Assembly: GCA_026315105.1 (NCBI GenBank)
Contig: CM048747.1
Location: 281,237,654-281,301,653, forward strand
DNA length: 64,000 nt
Origin: Locusta migratoria
Taxonomy: Eukaryota; Arthropoda; Insecta; Orthoptera; Acrididae
Direction of reading: 5' to 3'
How positions within the stretch are numbered: position 1 is the first letter of the stretch; each line of letters starts with the position of its first letter. Below, in pieces: positions 1 to 12,736 of the stretch. Under the pieces are notes generated by a model. It saw only the letters and a program-made list of their open reading frames with translations. It was not told the origin of the DNA and searched no databases. The translations under genes were made by a program, and so were the position numbers.

Positions 1-1383
1 GTTAAAGATATACACCTATAGGGCGCAATCGAACGCACACATGACAGATACTAAACTACAACCGATTCACCAGACCACTACGGCAATGTAACGGAAACTG
101 CGCTTAGCATATTGACTAGACGCAGTTAAGACAATTTGGTGCTCAATGAAATGATCAACTATAAGCAAGCATCTGACACAGAAATTATACTAGTCTCATA
201 TTAAGAGTTTTTACTCATTTTAGGAAGTAGTTGTCCAACCACCAAGAAAATGTATTTCTGTACAAATTGACTTCAAAATGGTTCGGCGACAGCTTTAACT
301 CGAAAGAAATTGGTTTCTACACGCACGGAATCGGTAACCCACCTGAGCATTGTAAGTCACTTTCAGAGTATATGAGAGAATACCGTCCTGGAAACAGCTA
401 ACACCTTTTGACTGAGTAGTTTTGCTAATAATTCCCTATTGATTTTCAATCTGGACACGTGTAGCTCTGTCAGAGAAGAACAAAAAATTTTTGCTCTCAC
501 CACGATTGAAAATAGAATTACCCTGATTACAAAATGCAAACTTCACAAACATATTTCATAAGTTTCGAGCATATAGTTTCCAATCAGACGAATCGTGCAA
601 ATAAATCTTTCCCAATGATTGAAAAATAGGACTTATTATCTGCGAAAAAATTAAGCATCTGAACAATTTCAATGATAATACGATTCAAGCTTATAAGTAA
701 CAGGAGAAGCATTTGTGATAAGAATATTAAACAAGGAAAAAAAGTCGCGAAAGTAATGTTTAGAATATGTAATTCATTCTATAAAATCGAAAGGGACGAT
801 AAGTATGGTCTACTCGTGAAGATTACAGTGTAACTGCTGGTGATGCTGTTTAAATAAAAGTGAAAAGCATCTGATGAATGAACTCTCCAGTTTCCAGTCT
901 CTCAGAAACAGGGAGGTGCGAAAGAAACAGGAAGAGGTTACCGTAAGAGTGCGTCAGATGGGATTACTGTATAGTATGTCGCAGTTGGTATAGTTTGTTC
1001 GTAGTTCTAGTCTGACGCCCACCGCGGATAATAATTATCGATATGTAATTGTTAAAATACGCTGATATGTTAAAAACATAGCACTTTCGGTGACTAACTC
1101 ACTGGACAACGATCATTTTCATTTTGTTTTAGAGACTATGAGAAGTGATATTAACGCCTTAAAATAGGTCCTGTGTTTATCAAATGGTCACCCGATGCAA
1201 CTGTTTATCGGCTTTTACTTGAATGTCACGCAGAGAGCGACGTTTAGCTCTGTAACTACTACTGAATTCTTAAAATACCACAATAATATGGCCTTGCAGA
1301 GGTGGAATGTTTTTGAAATCGCCTGGGAAAGACTTTCCCTCCAGAGGACTGCACCATTTCACGCAAAAACAAGAAGGTAGCTC
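1..1383. other. AT-rich stretch, no gene recognised
   Basis: No reading frame longer than about 60 codons and no repeat family that I recognise. Probably old decayed repeat or intergenic sequence. Confidence 0.5.
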
Positions 1384-1436
1384 AGCGTTTAACGTCCCGT
1401 CGACAGAGCGGTCATTAGAGACGGAAGTTCATCAGA
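1384..1436 (-). repeat. SINE family B, 3' fragment
   Basis: Contains the reverse complement of the family B tail (GTTTAACGTCCCGTCGAC), followed by a decayed remainder with GTCATTAGAGACGG. Both blocks match, in inverse, the tail of the full copy near 57 kb. No tRNA-like head remains, so this is a truncated relic. Confidence 0.55.
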
Positions 1437-2885
1437 GGGGACTTCTTTTCCCCAGCTTTTATAGCAGTCCACCTTCTGCAAGTCCCGATTACAATGAACG
1501 TCTGTAGAGGTTCACTATATTTAAAGGGTTAATTACTCATTTGGCATTTAATATCTGTGTAGGAGCGATTTTATAATCAGAGGTCTTACAGAAGAAATAA
1601 TTTATGTTTCATTTTGAAATATTTTATTAATTTCACCATCCTTACTTCGTCTAATGTTGTTGCCTTGCCAACATTCGAAATTTTTATGTTAACTACGTAA
1701 ACCTGGCTACGCTTTGCTGTAGCTCAGTCTGGTATCAGTCTAATCAGTACATAATATTTTGTTCCCCTTTTCCTACTTACACATTGAAATGGCTTACCAA
1801 ATCTGGAATGTGCCATATATAGTAGGCTATTATGCTATGTTTAAAATAGGGTTCGAATTGTTTTCAATCTGCATGATTGTAATGTTCAAATAGAATTTTC
1901 CGTCGTTGTTCTTACAAAACATTTGTTATTATTTTGAAATTATAGCATGAATATCATTAAATTTCAAGTTTAGGTCACTTGATCAAAAATGGTCTGTTAT
2001 TGGCTTAAGCTCTGGTGATTTCACACAACACGAGGAAGTAGAAGCCATATGCGTGTTAGAGCAGTGTTAGCGAAGGTTACTAAATTTTTCCTTACTTTTT
2101 CTGTAAATTTAATAACTTTTTAACTCTCTTACTATCTGCCTATGTCTCTTCGTCCCCTTCTAACCCCTCCAGCTCCTCCTCTTCTCTCTGTCCATCCCAC
2201 AATCCTGTCCGTCCTATACTTCCTTTCATCCTGTCTTCCATTTCTTCTTCCTTTCTCTCTCTCTCTCTCTCATCATCATCTCCTCTTCCTTTCTGCCTCT
2301 CTTTACCTCGTCGTAGAATCTGGGAATTAAGGAAATAAAAACTTAAGGACTTCATAGGATTATGTGATAAGAAGGTGACGAGGAAGCTAGATAAAGAAAG
2401 CGAAATAACGAATGCAAGAAGCAATGTTATTTACAGACTTTATTACTAAGATGTTTTGATTTCCACTGCTGACCAGATCGTAAAACTAGAAGTTGTGACA
2501 TTGTAGTTTAGCGTTGTACGAGTGTTACTGCAAATAAACCATTTAACCGAAACGTCTATAGAATGTGATTTCACGAAACTTTACTATTTTTATGTGTCAT
2601 TTCTACCATAAAACCGGATCGGTACACAAGCCAGAAGTTGGTATTATTATAAAACTTCGAATCAGTAATCATTATTGGAGATTTCAGTACTCGATAGAAA
2701 GGCAACATCACTCTTAATGGCAACGTGTAGAAACGACTTTTAATTTCGTATCATGTAAGTTTCTGTTGCCTCCAGGTATAATTAGTATTCAATTCGGTAT
2801 TTCACTTTTCGTTTTCAACAATTTGAATTATGACTGCACAGTGATACAATGACGAAAGTGTATAGTTTCCATGTCTGTTTGTCCT
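1437..2885. other. No gene seen; contains a pyrimidine-rich tract
   Basis: The plus strand is strongly C/T-biased at about 2140-2300, including a TCTCTC run. That bias keeps short ORFs open on both strands, but neither translation resembles a protein family. The rest is AT-rich with nothing recognisable. Confidence 0.5.
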
Positions 2886-3056
2886 TCTGTTTTTCAAGTG
2901 ATTTCCTTAAATTATTCTAGGAAAATGGCAACATGGTTCCTTTTCAAAAGCATAGCCAAATTCCTTCCACGTTCTTAACGAAACAATCCGAGCTTGTGCT
3001 CCATTTCAAATAACCACGACGTCGGCAGGATATTAAATCCTAATCCTCCTTTTCTG
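2886..3056 (+). repeat. SINE family B, diverged body without head
   Basis: The order of blocks follows the family B copy at 56.8-57.05 kb: GTGATTTCCTTAAAT, then ACATGGTTCCTTTTCAAA, then ATTCCTTCC, then TCCGAGCTTGTGCTCC, then GACGTCGGCAGGATATTAAA. About one base in five to ten is changed, so this is an old copy. The tRNA-like head with its A and B boxes is missing. Confidence 0.6.
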
Positions 3057-4627
3057 GTTTCGTAAATTTTACGTGATACTCAAGAAAGTCGATGAACAGG
3101 TGTATTGGACGCCAAGTTAATATGAACATGGTCTACTCTAAAAGCGTTATTTAGAGGTCTTAATGGGCTTTAAGATGAAATTACAGTAGGCTTTGACCAC
3201 TGAGTTATATTCGACTGCAAGTTAGTAAATATTTATCAATTTAACAATTAATAATTATCGCTGGAATGTTGTGATTACCTAGAGAGTTCATGAGAATGGA
3301 ACAACCGAGAACTAAACTACGAAGAAACTACGCCACCTGTGAGATACTATATGGAAATCCCGACTCACACACGCTGAGGAAAACCTTTTCCTGTTTCCTT
3401 CGTTCCTTTATGGTTTCTAGAGGTCTGGAAATTGCAAAGCTCATTCATCAAGTGCTTTTCATTTTATTAGCAGCTACACTGTAATCGTAACGTTGTTTTT
3501 TATAAAATGAACTACATATTCTTGAAATTACTGACGAGACTTTTTGTTCCTTGTTTCATATTCTCATCATAAATGCTTCTCCTTTCACTTAGAAGCTGGA
3601 ATCGAACTAAAATTGAAATTGTTCAGATGCTTAATATTCGCGCAGATGATGTCCTATTTTTCGGTCACTGGGAAAGGTTTATATGCACAGTTCCTTAGAT
3701 TGGAAACTATATGCTCGAAACTTATGAAATTTGTTTTTAAAATTCGCGTTTTGAAATCAGTGTAATGCTATCTTTAGATTTGTGCATTTATGTGTTAGAG
3801 GTGGTGCCAATGAAATCATTCATAAGGAGAGTAGTTTTCAGGTAGGCCTACGTAAAATTTACATGTATCGTGCTCAAAATATTAATATCTTCTGGTAATG
3901 CTAGTATTATACATCGCTTCTGACGAAGCAGTTTCCTTAACGCAGAAACAAAAGAATACCTCCGACAGCTACTGATCAAGAGAGCCGCTCAAATGATTTC
4001 CGAAAAACTTTATTTGCTAAGTTCGGGTAGCAGTCGGCGCATCGTAGCCACGCTTTCGACGCAGCTTATAGTTAAAGAAATGCGATTAAGACTTATTCGT
4101 CTATGCTAGGTATATCTCTTCTCAGTCAACACAGTGGCAGGCTGCGCGTCTCAATCTCCGTCAGCGCTAAGCCAGCGCGAGGAACACAGACGCCGAGCAA
4201 ACGTATTCTGCCTGTCGCTAGTCTAATGGAAAATTGGCAACATAGCAGAGTACTTTTGGCAACTCTGAGAACGGCGAATTATTTCCTGGTTAGCACAGAA
4301 TTAAGCTGATAAATTTAGTTGATTTTTCATGTCATTTCCATTCAACATTTTTGCATATGCCTTCCAATACTCAGTCGAGGAAAAAAAAATCTACGTTTGA
4401 GCATTAGCTCTGCCTTCGGTTGATAATCGTTTTGCATTTTTATCTGTACCGTACTTTATGGTCTTCATTTCAGCTGATGATTTCCATAGCTACAGAAACA
4501 CAACTTATGAGACTTCTAACGGCAAAATACTTATGCTATCAGACGATAAGATTAATCTGACCCAGACCTCAACCTACCCTGACAGCGATCTTTTCTTATT
4601 TAGGAAATTTGTGAAAGCTGATATGTG
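3057..4627. other. No gene recognised
   Basis: AT-rich sequence with only short reading frames. The last part, from about 4620, becomes GC-richer and is taken as the start of the LINE 5' untranslated region. Confidence 0.45.
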
Positions 4628-4749
4628 TGGGGCTCGGTGGTCAATCGCGGCCAGACCGCCGTAGCGGTCGGTACGTGTGCTTGCTGCGGTCTTCGGTGCC
4701 GCCGCTGCTTGTTTACTTCGCGCGCGCTGTGTGATACTTAGTGTCTGAA

Positions 4750-6028
4750 ATGGAGTCGCACTTGCGGAAGTATACATTGAAGTTCAGTTTCGTTTTCGGT
4801 GTTGCACGACCTAAGATATACGAATTTGATGATTGGTTCAACGGATGTTTTCAAGTACCAGAAGAGGATGTTCTTGGGATGGCATACGATTTTCTAAGTA
4901 ACGAGTACATCGTGAAGCTACGGAACGACGACTGGTGCCAAAGGATAATGGACAAAACAAATGGAACAGCCAAGTATAAGAGCAGCACAGGCGAGGTGAG
5001 TCGAGTTTCTATTTCTTACGCCGGTTTGGGTCTCAGGAATGTTAAAGTGCATCTGCTACCGTTTGAAGTTGAATTTACACATATCAAATAGGCGCTATCG
5101 AAATTTGGAACAGTATATGCAGTGACTGCTGATCGTTGGGGCGACAACATGCATTATAAGGTCGATAATGGTGTGAGAACAGTTAAAATTGACCTTCAGT
5201 CACACATACCGTCCTTCGTTAATGTATGTGGCTCTCGTGGTATATGAGGGACAACCACGCACTTGCTCCGCTTGTAATCTGCCTGGACACCTTAGAGCGG
5301 AATGTCCACGCAGGCGTGCACCAGTTCAGCTCCCCGTCGAGGTCGATGCGGAAGGCAGACCGCGCCCCCAGTATGCCTCAGTCGCCAGCCGTTTGTTTAC
5401 TGGAACGGAGCGCGACGCCACCCCTCCCGATGACGTAGTACTAGCTGCCGCGGCAGCAAACTCTGTAGTGCCGCCAACAAATGCACTGTCGTGGAGCGAT
5501 GACGTTGAAATGTCGGTAGCTCGTGATGGCAACAAACCGACCCCACAATTAAGTGCTGTTACCGAACTGAGTTCTGTCACATGTAACCCAGCGGGTGACA
5601 CACTTTTGACGGATGTTCTCGGAGAGAAAGAGGGCGCGCCCGATGCATCGTCGGACACGACAAGTGCGACTTCCGACACCTCCCCAACTGATTCTCCGTG
5701 TGTACCTGCAACCATCAACGGTAATACTCCACAACAGATAGAAAAACTCGACGAAGGCGTGACAGACTCCCATGGAACCCTTGACAAACCTTTGATGACT
5801 ACTGATAGACCGGTCTCTGGCGCAAAAAAATCTAAAAAGTCGTCATCGGATTCACAGAAGGAAGTTAAAGGGCAAACCTCCCCTGAAAAAAAGAAAATAC
5901 GGGTTGCTCGTGGGGGTGCTGCTGAAGTAGCCAATCAGCTGAGGCCTGTAGCACAACAAGTTGCTGCAAAATTAAAAAAATCAGCAACTTGGAAATCTAG
6001 GAGCACCCGCCACCACTTCCGCAGATAG
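4750..6028 (+). pseudogene. LINE ORF1 (gag-like, CCHC zinc knuckle), broken
   Basis: Predicted nucleic-acid-binding ORF1 protein that would package LINE RNA. The first ATG is at 4750. Residues 1-114 end at an in-frame TAG (5089-5091), but the same frame continues sensibly (ALSKFGTVYAVTADRW) to about 5220, where a single-base shift moves it to the next frame. There a zinc knuckle C-x2-C-x4-H-x4-C is visible (CSACNLPGHLRAEC), followed by a low-complexity Ser/Thr/Asp-rich tail and a basic C-terminus rich in K and R. The block around VKVHLLPFEVEFTHIK resembles an RRM-type strand pattern; that is inference. It lies 155 bp upstream of the ORF2 ATG. Confidence 0.75.
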
Positions 6029-6183
6029 AATAGATCACGGCCCATGTTTACAAAAAGTTTTGGATGAACCGTCTCCGCAAGATGACGGAATGGATACTAA
6101 CGAGTACCAAACATAGCTTATAATAATATGTGTTTTTGTGTTGATATAGCAGTATATAATGTTACTTGAATCTTTCCCCAAAA

Positions 6184-9100
6184 ATGAATGGTAATTTTAC
6201 ATACAATATAACAACTATTAATATCTGTAGAATCTAGAGTGAATTAAAATTTAGAACGCTTAAGGACTTCTTATATAACACGAACGTAGATATTGGGCTC
6301 CTTCAAGAAGTTAGCGTGGAGCCAAACGTAGAGGGGTTTGTCACACTCACGAACATCAGTGAAGAAGACCACACAGGAACGGCAATCTTACTACGCGATG
6401 GCATTCCTCACTCGCATATCGTTCGACTTACAAATGGTCGTGGCATAGCCTGTAAAATTAATGGCGTTCAACTTATAAATTTGTATGCGCCGTCGGGCAA
6501 CAACCGCCGACGGGAACGCTCCTCCTTCTATAAACATGAGGTGCCTTTTTTAATCAACGAATGTGCCACGAACTGTATTATTGGGGGAGATTTTAACTGT
6601 GTAATCTCAGCCAAAGATCAGACACCACATTTCAACAAGTGTTTAGAACTTGACCACCTAGTCCATGGGATCAATTTGATAGACACCTGGGAAAAAATAC
6701 AATGGAAACCGCATCGTGTATACCCATATAACGACTAATACGGCCAGCCGGATTGATCGTATCTATGTGTCCGAAACTCTCGCTCCCAATGTAGTGAACA
6801 GTGACATTTCACCCGTTGGCTTCTCTGATCACAGTGTCCACCAATGTTATATAAACCTCCAGCGCCCCCAAGTGTTTCGCGGGAGAGGCTACTGGAAGAT
6901 GAATGTGAGTCTATTACGAGACAAACAACTGGATGAGGAAATCCAGCGAGTGTGGGAGAACGTACAACGCTCCCAAACCCAATACAGATCAACTGTTGAA
7001 TGGTGGTTACGTAGAGCGAAACCCAAAATTCGTTCAACGATAAAGAGTTATGCTTACCAAAAGTCCTATTGGAATAAACGTACCATAGAATTCTATTTTC
7101 TTACCTTCGGGATCTTTATCATTCCGCAGATGTCAGAGTTGAGGATGCTTACCGGCGCATCAAAAGGTACAAGGCAAAGATAACAAATTTGTACCGCAAA
7201 CAACTGGAGGGCGCAATAATACGTTCCCAGCCGAAAGACATTGCAACGGAGGAAACGGCGACGCTATACCACACCCTACGGACACTGCGACGTCAAAAAG
7301 CAAAACTAATTGAAGAGGTAGATGATGGTGCAGGGAACATATCTACTAGACAACGTGACATAATACAACGGGTATACAGCTATTATAAGGACCTCTATGA
7401 CAGGCACGAGACAAATGATAGATCTTCTCATGACGTCACTGACGAAATAGTCTCCCTCCTCTCTGACGAAGACAACGAGGGCCTCGAAGCTCCTTTCACC
7501 GAGGAAGATATTCAAGAGGCAGTACACAATGCAGCAAAGCGGAAGTCTCCCGGACCCGATGGACTATGTTCTGAACTATATCAACACTACTGGCATATAT
7601 TGGGCCCAACCTTAACACAAATTGCAAACGAAATGTACCTACTTCAAACAATCCCGAATGAACTGAAAGAAGGTTTTATTGTGCCGCTGAAGAAGAAAGG
7701 AAACAGCAAGAAGATTCTGGAATTGCGCCCTATTACGCTATTAAATGCGGATTATAAAATTATAACGAGGGCAATCAAGAAGCGGATGCAATCAGTGTTA
7801 CATAAGATACTAGGCGAATACCAGTACAGCGCATTACCGGGACGCAGTGTGATATCAGCCGCCTGCGAATTACGGGATATTATATGTAGCCTAGCAGAAA
7901 ATGATGAACCCGGCGCCCTACTATTTTTAGATTTTGAAAAGGCCTATGATCGTATCAGCCACGACTATCTATTCAAGGCAATGTCGAGGATGGGGTTTCG
8001 GCAACGTTTTCTCCACCTGCTACAGAACTGTGTCTCTAATGCTACATCACGTGTGTTGATTAACGGTCACATGACTGAGACACTACCCATAAGGAGATCT
8101 ATCCGGCAAGGTTGTCCTCTATCAATGGCTTTATACGCCATAGCTGTCGAGCCTTTGCTGGCAAGCATAACACGCGCGACGGCGGGAATCAGTATTGGAA
8201 TGTGGAAAATTGCTTGCGTTGCATATGCGGATGATGTATGTTTGGCAATAACATCCACGGACGATCTGGCGAAAGTGAGGGAAGTAATTACTACTTTTAA
8301 CATAGCAACCGGAGCGAAGTTGAATACGAAGAAAACAACACTGCTGCACATAGGAAGAGGCATCGGCAACACCACCTACCTAGACTGGTGTGAAACAAAA
8401 GTGCAACATAAATCGCTTGGAGTCTACTGGAGCGCGACACTAGATGCCATGGCAACAAAGAATTGGACAGACATGTTACACAAGATCCGAGCCACAACTC
8501 GTATTTATTCTGACAGAGATTTGGATTTGTTGCAAAGAGTGCACACAGTCAGGATATCGATAGCGAGCAGGATGTTTTATTTGGCCCAGATCATACCGGT
8601 GTCAAATCACCTAGCAGATAGTATCCAGAAGGCGTTCTGCTGGTACGTTCTAAGGGGCCATATTTTTAAAGTCTGCTTTGACATCTTAACTTTACCTCAT
8701 GAACGCGGAGGTCTTGGTTTAATTCACGCCAGATATAAATGCCGGACTTTACTAATCGGTCGCATTAGTAAAATTATAAATAAACGGACGCCGAGCCTAA
8801 CCCAATGGTTAATATCACACTGGAAGCCGAGCAGTTTGATGCCACCAATTTATGAAGCTGCAATACCTTTAAACTTTCGCCATTTCAGATTTTACTACAG
8901 AGAATTCAGTTATATAAAGCACGCTGATGACATCAACCCGCCCTATACGAATAAGAAAATCTACAACTTCTTAACAACAGATGGCAGAGAAAACCGGATA
9001 ACAAACAAATATCCACATTCAAAATGGAATACGATCTGGAGAAACGTGCACAGTCCTATACTACCGTCACGCATCAAATCAATGTGGTACATAATTGTTA

Positions 9101-9507
9101 ATGATAAAGTGCCGACTAATGAGAAACTTAACAACATTCACCTGGCCCCAACACCCGCCTGTACAAACTGTGGATACGTGGACACATTAATTCACAGACT
9201 CACCTGCGGTACAACTGAGTTGATCGTGGAATTCATGCGATGCAGATTGGCCATTATCGACCGAACGGTTTCGCAAAACATAGATATTTTAGAGTTATTA
9301 CGACCAGAAAAACTGAGGTACCCCCGTAAGAAGAACAATGCAGCGATTTGGCTTTTAGGGCACACTGCTGTCTATGCCATCTATAACCGTTCAGCATCAC
9401 TTGCCGATTATCGCGCTTACTTGGAATACGAACATGACAAAATAAGACTACAAAGTGATTACACGAACACATACGGAAATATGTTGAAAATTATGGTGAA
9501 GACATAA
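6184..9507 (+). pseudogene. LINE ORF2: AP endonuclease + reverse transcriptase + CCHC, broken in the endonuclease
   Basis: The polyprotein would nick target DNA and copy LINE RNA. The ATG is at 6184. An in-frame TAG lies at 6235-6237, a +1 shift near 6718-6730 (endonuclease motif SRIDRIY resumes in the next frame, then SDHS), and another shift near 7085-7095. From about 7090 to 9507 the frame is open for roughly 800 codons. It holds the RT fingers/palm motifs (GPDGLCSELY, LRPITLLNADYK), motif A LDFEKAYDR, motif B RQGCPLS, the catalytic AYADD at about 8220, and a C-terminal zinc-binding pattern CTNCG...H...C near 9160-9210. The N-terminal endonuclease also shows GLLQEV and IIGGDFN. Endonuclease function is lost; the RT frame is preserved. 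Confidence 0.85.
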
Positions 9508-9977
9508 AGATATTACAGATAGTATCAAGTTATGGACTTTAGTGCTCACAGAAACGCGGCTATTAAAGCCATGGAGCCATCAGTCTTATGAGAAGACGCA
9601 TACAAAACTACACGTCGGAAACAGTAAAAGTTGTAACTGAAACGGACCACTTGCAAGACCAATTCGAGAAGACGAACGCTGGAGGCTTCCATGTGACTGA
9701 ACTAACCGCGGAGAGGATTTCTTTATTTCCTTTATTTCTCTTTAGTTTTTCACCCTAAGAAGAACGTTCCACACTTTTTAGTTCCTTACTGGCAAGGAGA
9801 GACAGCTACTAAGTGCACGTACTGTCCCGACACCTTGCAAGCAGCTTTGGTTATATTTATAAAAAAGAAGAAGAAGAAGAAGTGGACCCTCACACTAATA
9901 CGGGTAACCACCGCAGAAGAAGAAGTTTAATTTTTCTTTCAAGAAAAAATAAAATAAAAAAATAATAATAAAAAAAA

Positions 9978-10201
9978 GGTGGTCTCGGGGTAAAGCGTTC
10001 GACTGGCAACCGAAGGGTCGCAAGTTCGATACGCTGTCGGGGCTCGGAATTTTTTAAGTCTGCGCTTTAATCCGACCTTCACCTTTCAACGATGTGAGGA
10101 GTGGCCAGAAACGACACGGGTACGGATTCCACGAAAAGCTTTAGGTCCCCTTTCCCCAGTTGGATAAGATTTGCACCAGGCCAATGAGCCACATGAAATT
10201 T
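9978..10201 (+). repeat. SINE family C
   Basis: tRNA-like head (GGTGGTCTCGGGGTAAAGCG, B-box-like CAAGTTCGATACG), then a body containing CAACGATGTGAGGAGT and an end GAGCCACATGAAATT. The same block order occurs at 11.1 kb. It sits immediately after the poly-A-rich 3' end of the L1-like LINE. Confidence 0.7.
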
Positions 10202-11135
10202 TAGCACGTTTTAAGAGGAAATGAAATTCCTTCACGCAATTTCTTAACAGCGTGAATTAGTCATTTGTGAATCAATTATCGGGTTTATTTCTCTGGTTAG
10301 AAAGTAAATCTACCAGGAGACAAGGACGAGAGAAAGGTCTCGTACTGGAAGGTCAGGCAATTTCATTTCAGTGAGTACAAAAATCAAGTAAAACAAACAA
10401 TGAAGTTGCAGTTTAGGTCAAGCATATACAGAATTGTAAGCCACATTACAAGTAAATTCTCGAATCCATATGCATTGCATACACGCGCAATAAGTGTTGT
10501 TATGGAGCCAAATAATCCGATGCCGTATTTCCCGATAAGAAAGATCAGAGGTTAACAGTCTTCACTACATCATACTGCTTCAGCTGACAGGACTCACAAG
10601 GAGAGGGTCTGACAAGTGTATATTTTTAACTGGCAAGATCATGTCTACTTCACCTCTGGTAACACCAAGTGAAGAACGTAAAGTTGCACCGTAGTTAACA
10701 ATCTGTATTAAACCGAATTATTTCGCTATCAACTCGGACAGAGCCGATTTATCGTTGCCAGTAACAGGCAGAGTACACGGCAATCAGTAACTATGTCGCT
10801 AGAAAGCTTTTCTTATATTTATAAACCAATGGTCCTTTAAGGTCACTTGTCTCGTATTGAATTTAACTTGAGACGTTAAAAATTATGGTGCTGGTCTGGG
10901 ATTCTAATTCGGATCTCCTCTTTTGCCGCACTCGACCCTCTCGGAATCATATAGTTGAATCTCCGAGACTGCAGACTCCTCTAGGTCTCCACGAAAGGAA
11001 CGTTTATGGATTCGAATCCAGGTCCAGCACAAAATATTCGTAATTTCATTTGACGCACTAGATAGAGCACACTGGACTACAATTAAAAATTATTTTGATT
11101 GTCTCTTAGTGCATTATTATCCTGTAGCTGGCGGT
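10202..11135. other. No gene recognised; possible tRNA-like repeat near 10.89-11.03 kb
   Basis: The segment 10890-11030 begins GGTGCTGGTCTGGGATTC and ends GATTCGAATCCAGGTCC, a B-box-like sequence. It may be a very diverged SINE, but no second copy in the window confirms it. Confidence 0.35.
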
Positions 11136-11434
11136 TGCGGTGGTCTTGGGGTAAAGCGCTTGAATGATAAGTGAAGGGTTGCGGGTTCGAAACCTAGTCA
11201 GATCACCGATTTTTTTTCAATCTGTGTTTTAACTCAGCATTCACGTCTCAACAATGTGAGGAGTCGTCATAAACTACACGTGGTTTGGATTCCATGTTGA
11301 ACTGTAGGTCGCCTTTCCCGGTTGGATAATTGGGGCAAGTTAGGGACATGCAAGTCCCTGAAGTGGCGCACAGTTGAATGACTTGCACCAGGACACTGAG
11401 CCACACGAAATTATTATTATTATTATTATTATAA
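11136..11434 (+). repeat. SINE family C with (TTA)n tail
   Basis: Head GGTGGTCTTGGGGTAAAGCG with B-box-like GCGGGTTCGAAACC, then the shared body (CAACAATGTGAGGAGTCG, TTTCCCGGTTGGATAA). It ends CACTGAGCCACACGAAA followed by a TTA microsatellite at 11411-11433. It is longer than the 10-kb copy because it retains a segment (GGGGCAAGTTAGGGACATGC) missing there. Confidence 0.7.
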
Positions 11435-11672
11435 CAACGATAGGTGCCGTTGTTACTAGTCAGACACGCACGCATCGTCATTCCTGTTAAGTTAACATTT
11501 GAGATTTAACGTCCATTCATGCTTAGAAAGGACATCGATTCCCGGTGACGCAAAACGTAATTATATCCTGAGTACAGATTCAAACGCCCCGCTGCTGGGG
11601 AAATAATTCGACTACTAATATCTGACTTCACTTAGTTACCTTCCATTTACATACCGGGTATGTAACTCAAAA

Positions 11673-11845
11673 TCAAATGTTTGTAAATCTATGGGACCAA
11701 ACTACTGTGGTCATCAGTACCTAGGCTTAGAACTACTTAAACCAATATAAGGACAACACACACATCCCTGACCGAGGAAGGACTCGAACCTCCGACAGGA
11801 GCAGCCTCGTATGTCAGTCCCACACAGAACTGAGTCTGGGCACTT
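11673..11845 (-). repeat. SINE family A, strongly diverged
   Basis: Inverse copy. The tail region CAAATGTTTGTAAATCTATG, the block GGTCATCAGTACCTAGGCTTAG and a B-box complement GGACTCGAACCTCCGAC occur in the family A order. Many substitutions suggest an old insertion. Confidence 0.6.
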
Positions 11846-12736
11846 GTGATTAGGGACGAAACGGTGATTATTAAGTTCCTGGTTCAGTAAAAAATAAAGA
11901 AATAAATAAAAATATTTTAAGAATTTACATTTTATATGATGTGATTTGTGCGTTCTGATATTTGTGAGGAAATCTCCAATATTTCACACATCTTTATGCT
12001 TCGTCAGCTGTGACAGTCTTAGGCATAATCAAGTATCTATAAGACGTGAATGCATTGCTTGGTTAGCTACGGCTACAGGTGGTTGGTTTGATTCCACAAC
12101 AAGGTAGTTTGTCATATCAATTAAAGTTCAAAGATGTGTACTTATATTTGTTCAGGTATGAATACGGCGAAAATGTTGGTGATACGCAGATAATATTGAA
12201 GTTTCCATAGTGCGTTTGCTGCTGTTAATTGAGTTTGTATTATCTGGATAGTTCAACAATCGGCTAATAAAAATCCGCTCGCCAGTGGAACGACGTTTCG
12301 CAATTGTGAGAAAACGATGTAGAGAACAAAAGTACTTCGAATTTCTACAGGACTTTAAGATTTCCGATACTATAGTAAAATCTGTTGTTTGTAACAATAT
12401 TAAATGTTGTTTAAGGATTAATTAATGTTTTATGTGACGGAGTTTGTTATACAGACTATAGTAATACTTAAGATATGTCATTGTAATAAATTGGATTTAA
12501 TAAACGTTAAGAAGTTAATAACGTGTTTCCTTTTATTTGCAAAATTGTGGTGTTAATTTACAACTGGAATGATTGCCATAAAGAGCAGTTGTCTGTGGTG
12601 GATCCATTTTGAATAGTCGAACGACTATACCGCGGAGCGAGCAGAGCACCCGGAAGACACGTAGGTTAGTTGGGTTGCATGCACATCAGGCGAAACGCAG
12701 TTAAGGTCGTTCGGATATTTTTGCGCATGGTAGTAC
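11846..12736. other. No gene recognised
   Basis: AT-rich sequence. A B-box-like GGTTTGATTCC near 12090 is isolated and has no tail match, so I do not call a SINE there. Confidence 0.4.

Larger units (their letters stand above)
4628..9960 (+). mobile_element. L1/Tx1-like non-LTR retrotransposon, full length but defective
   Basis: The element has a GC-rich 5' leader (about 4628-4749), an ORF1 with an RNA-binding-like region and a CCHC zinc knuckle, a short spacer, an ORF2 with endonuclease, reverse transcriptase and C-terminal CCHC, then a 3' UTR ending in AAG- and A-rich repeats at about 9864-9976. Reverse-transcriptase wording (RPITLLNADYK, LDFEKAYDR, RQGCPLS, AYADD) fits the L1/Tx1 group better than Jockey or CR1. 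Target-site duplications were not resolved. The element is inactive because of at least two stops and three frameshifts, all in ORF1 or the endonuclease region. Confidence 0.8.

Noticed and set aside
2140..2424. 94-codon Glu/Arg-rich minus-strand ORF
   Set aside because: Product of the pyrimidine-rich tract, with no conserved sequence.
5326..5934. 202-codon minus-strand ORF opposite LINE ORF1
   Set aside because: Antisense shadow. The plus frame has the zinc knuckle and fits the LINE context.
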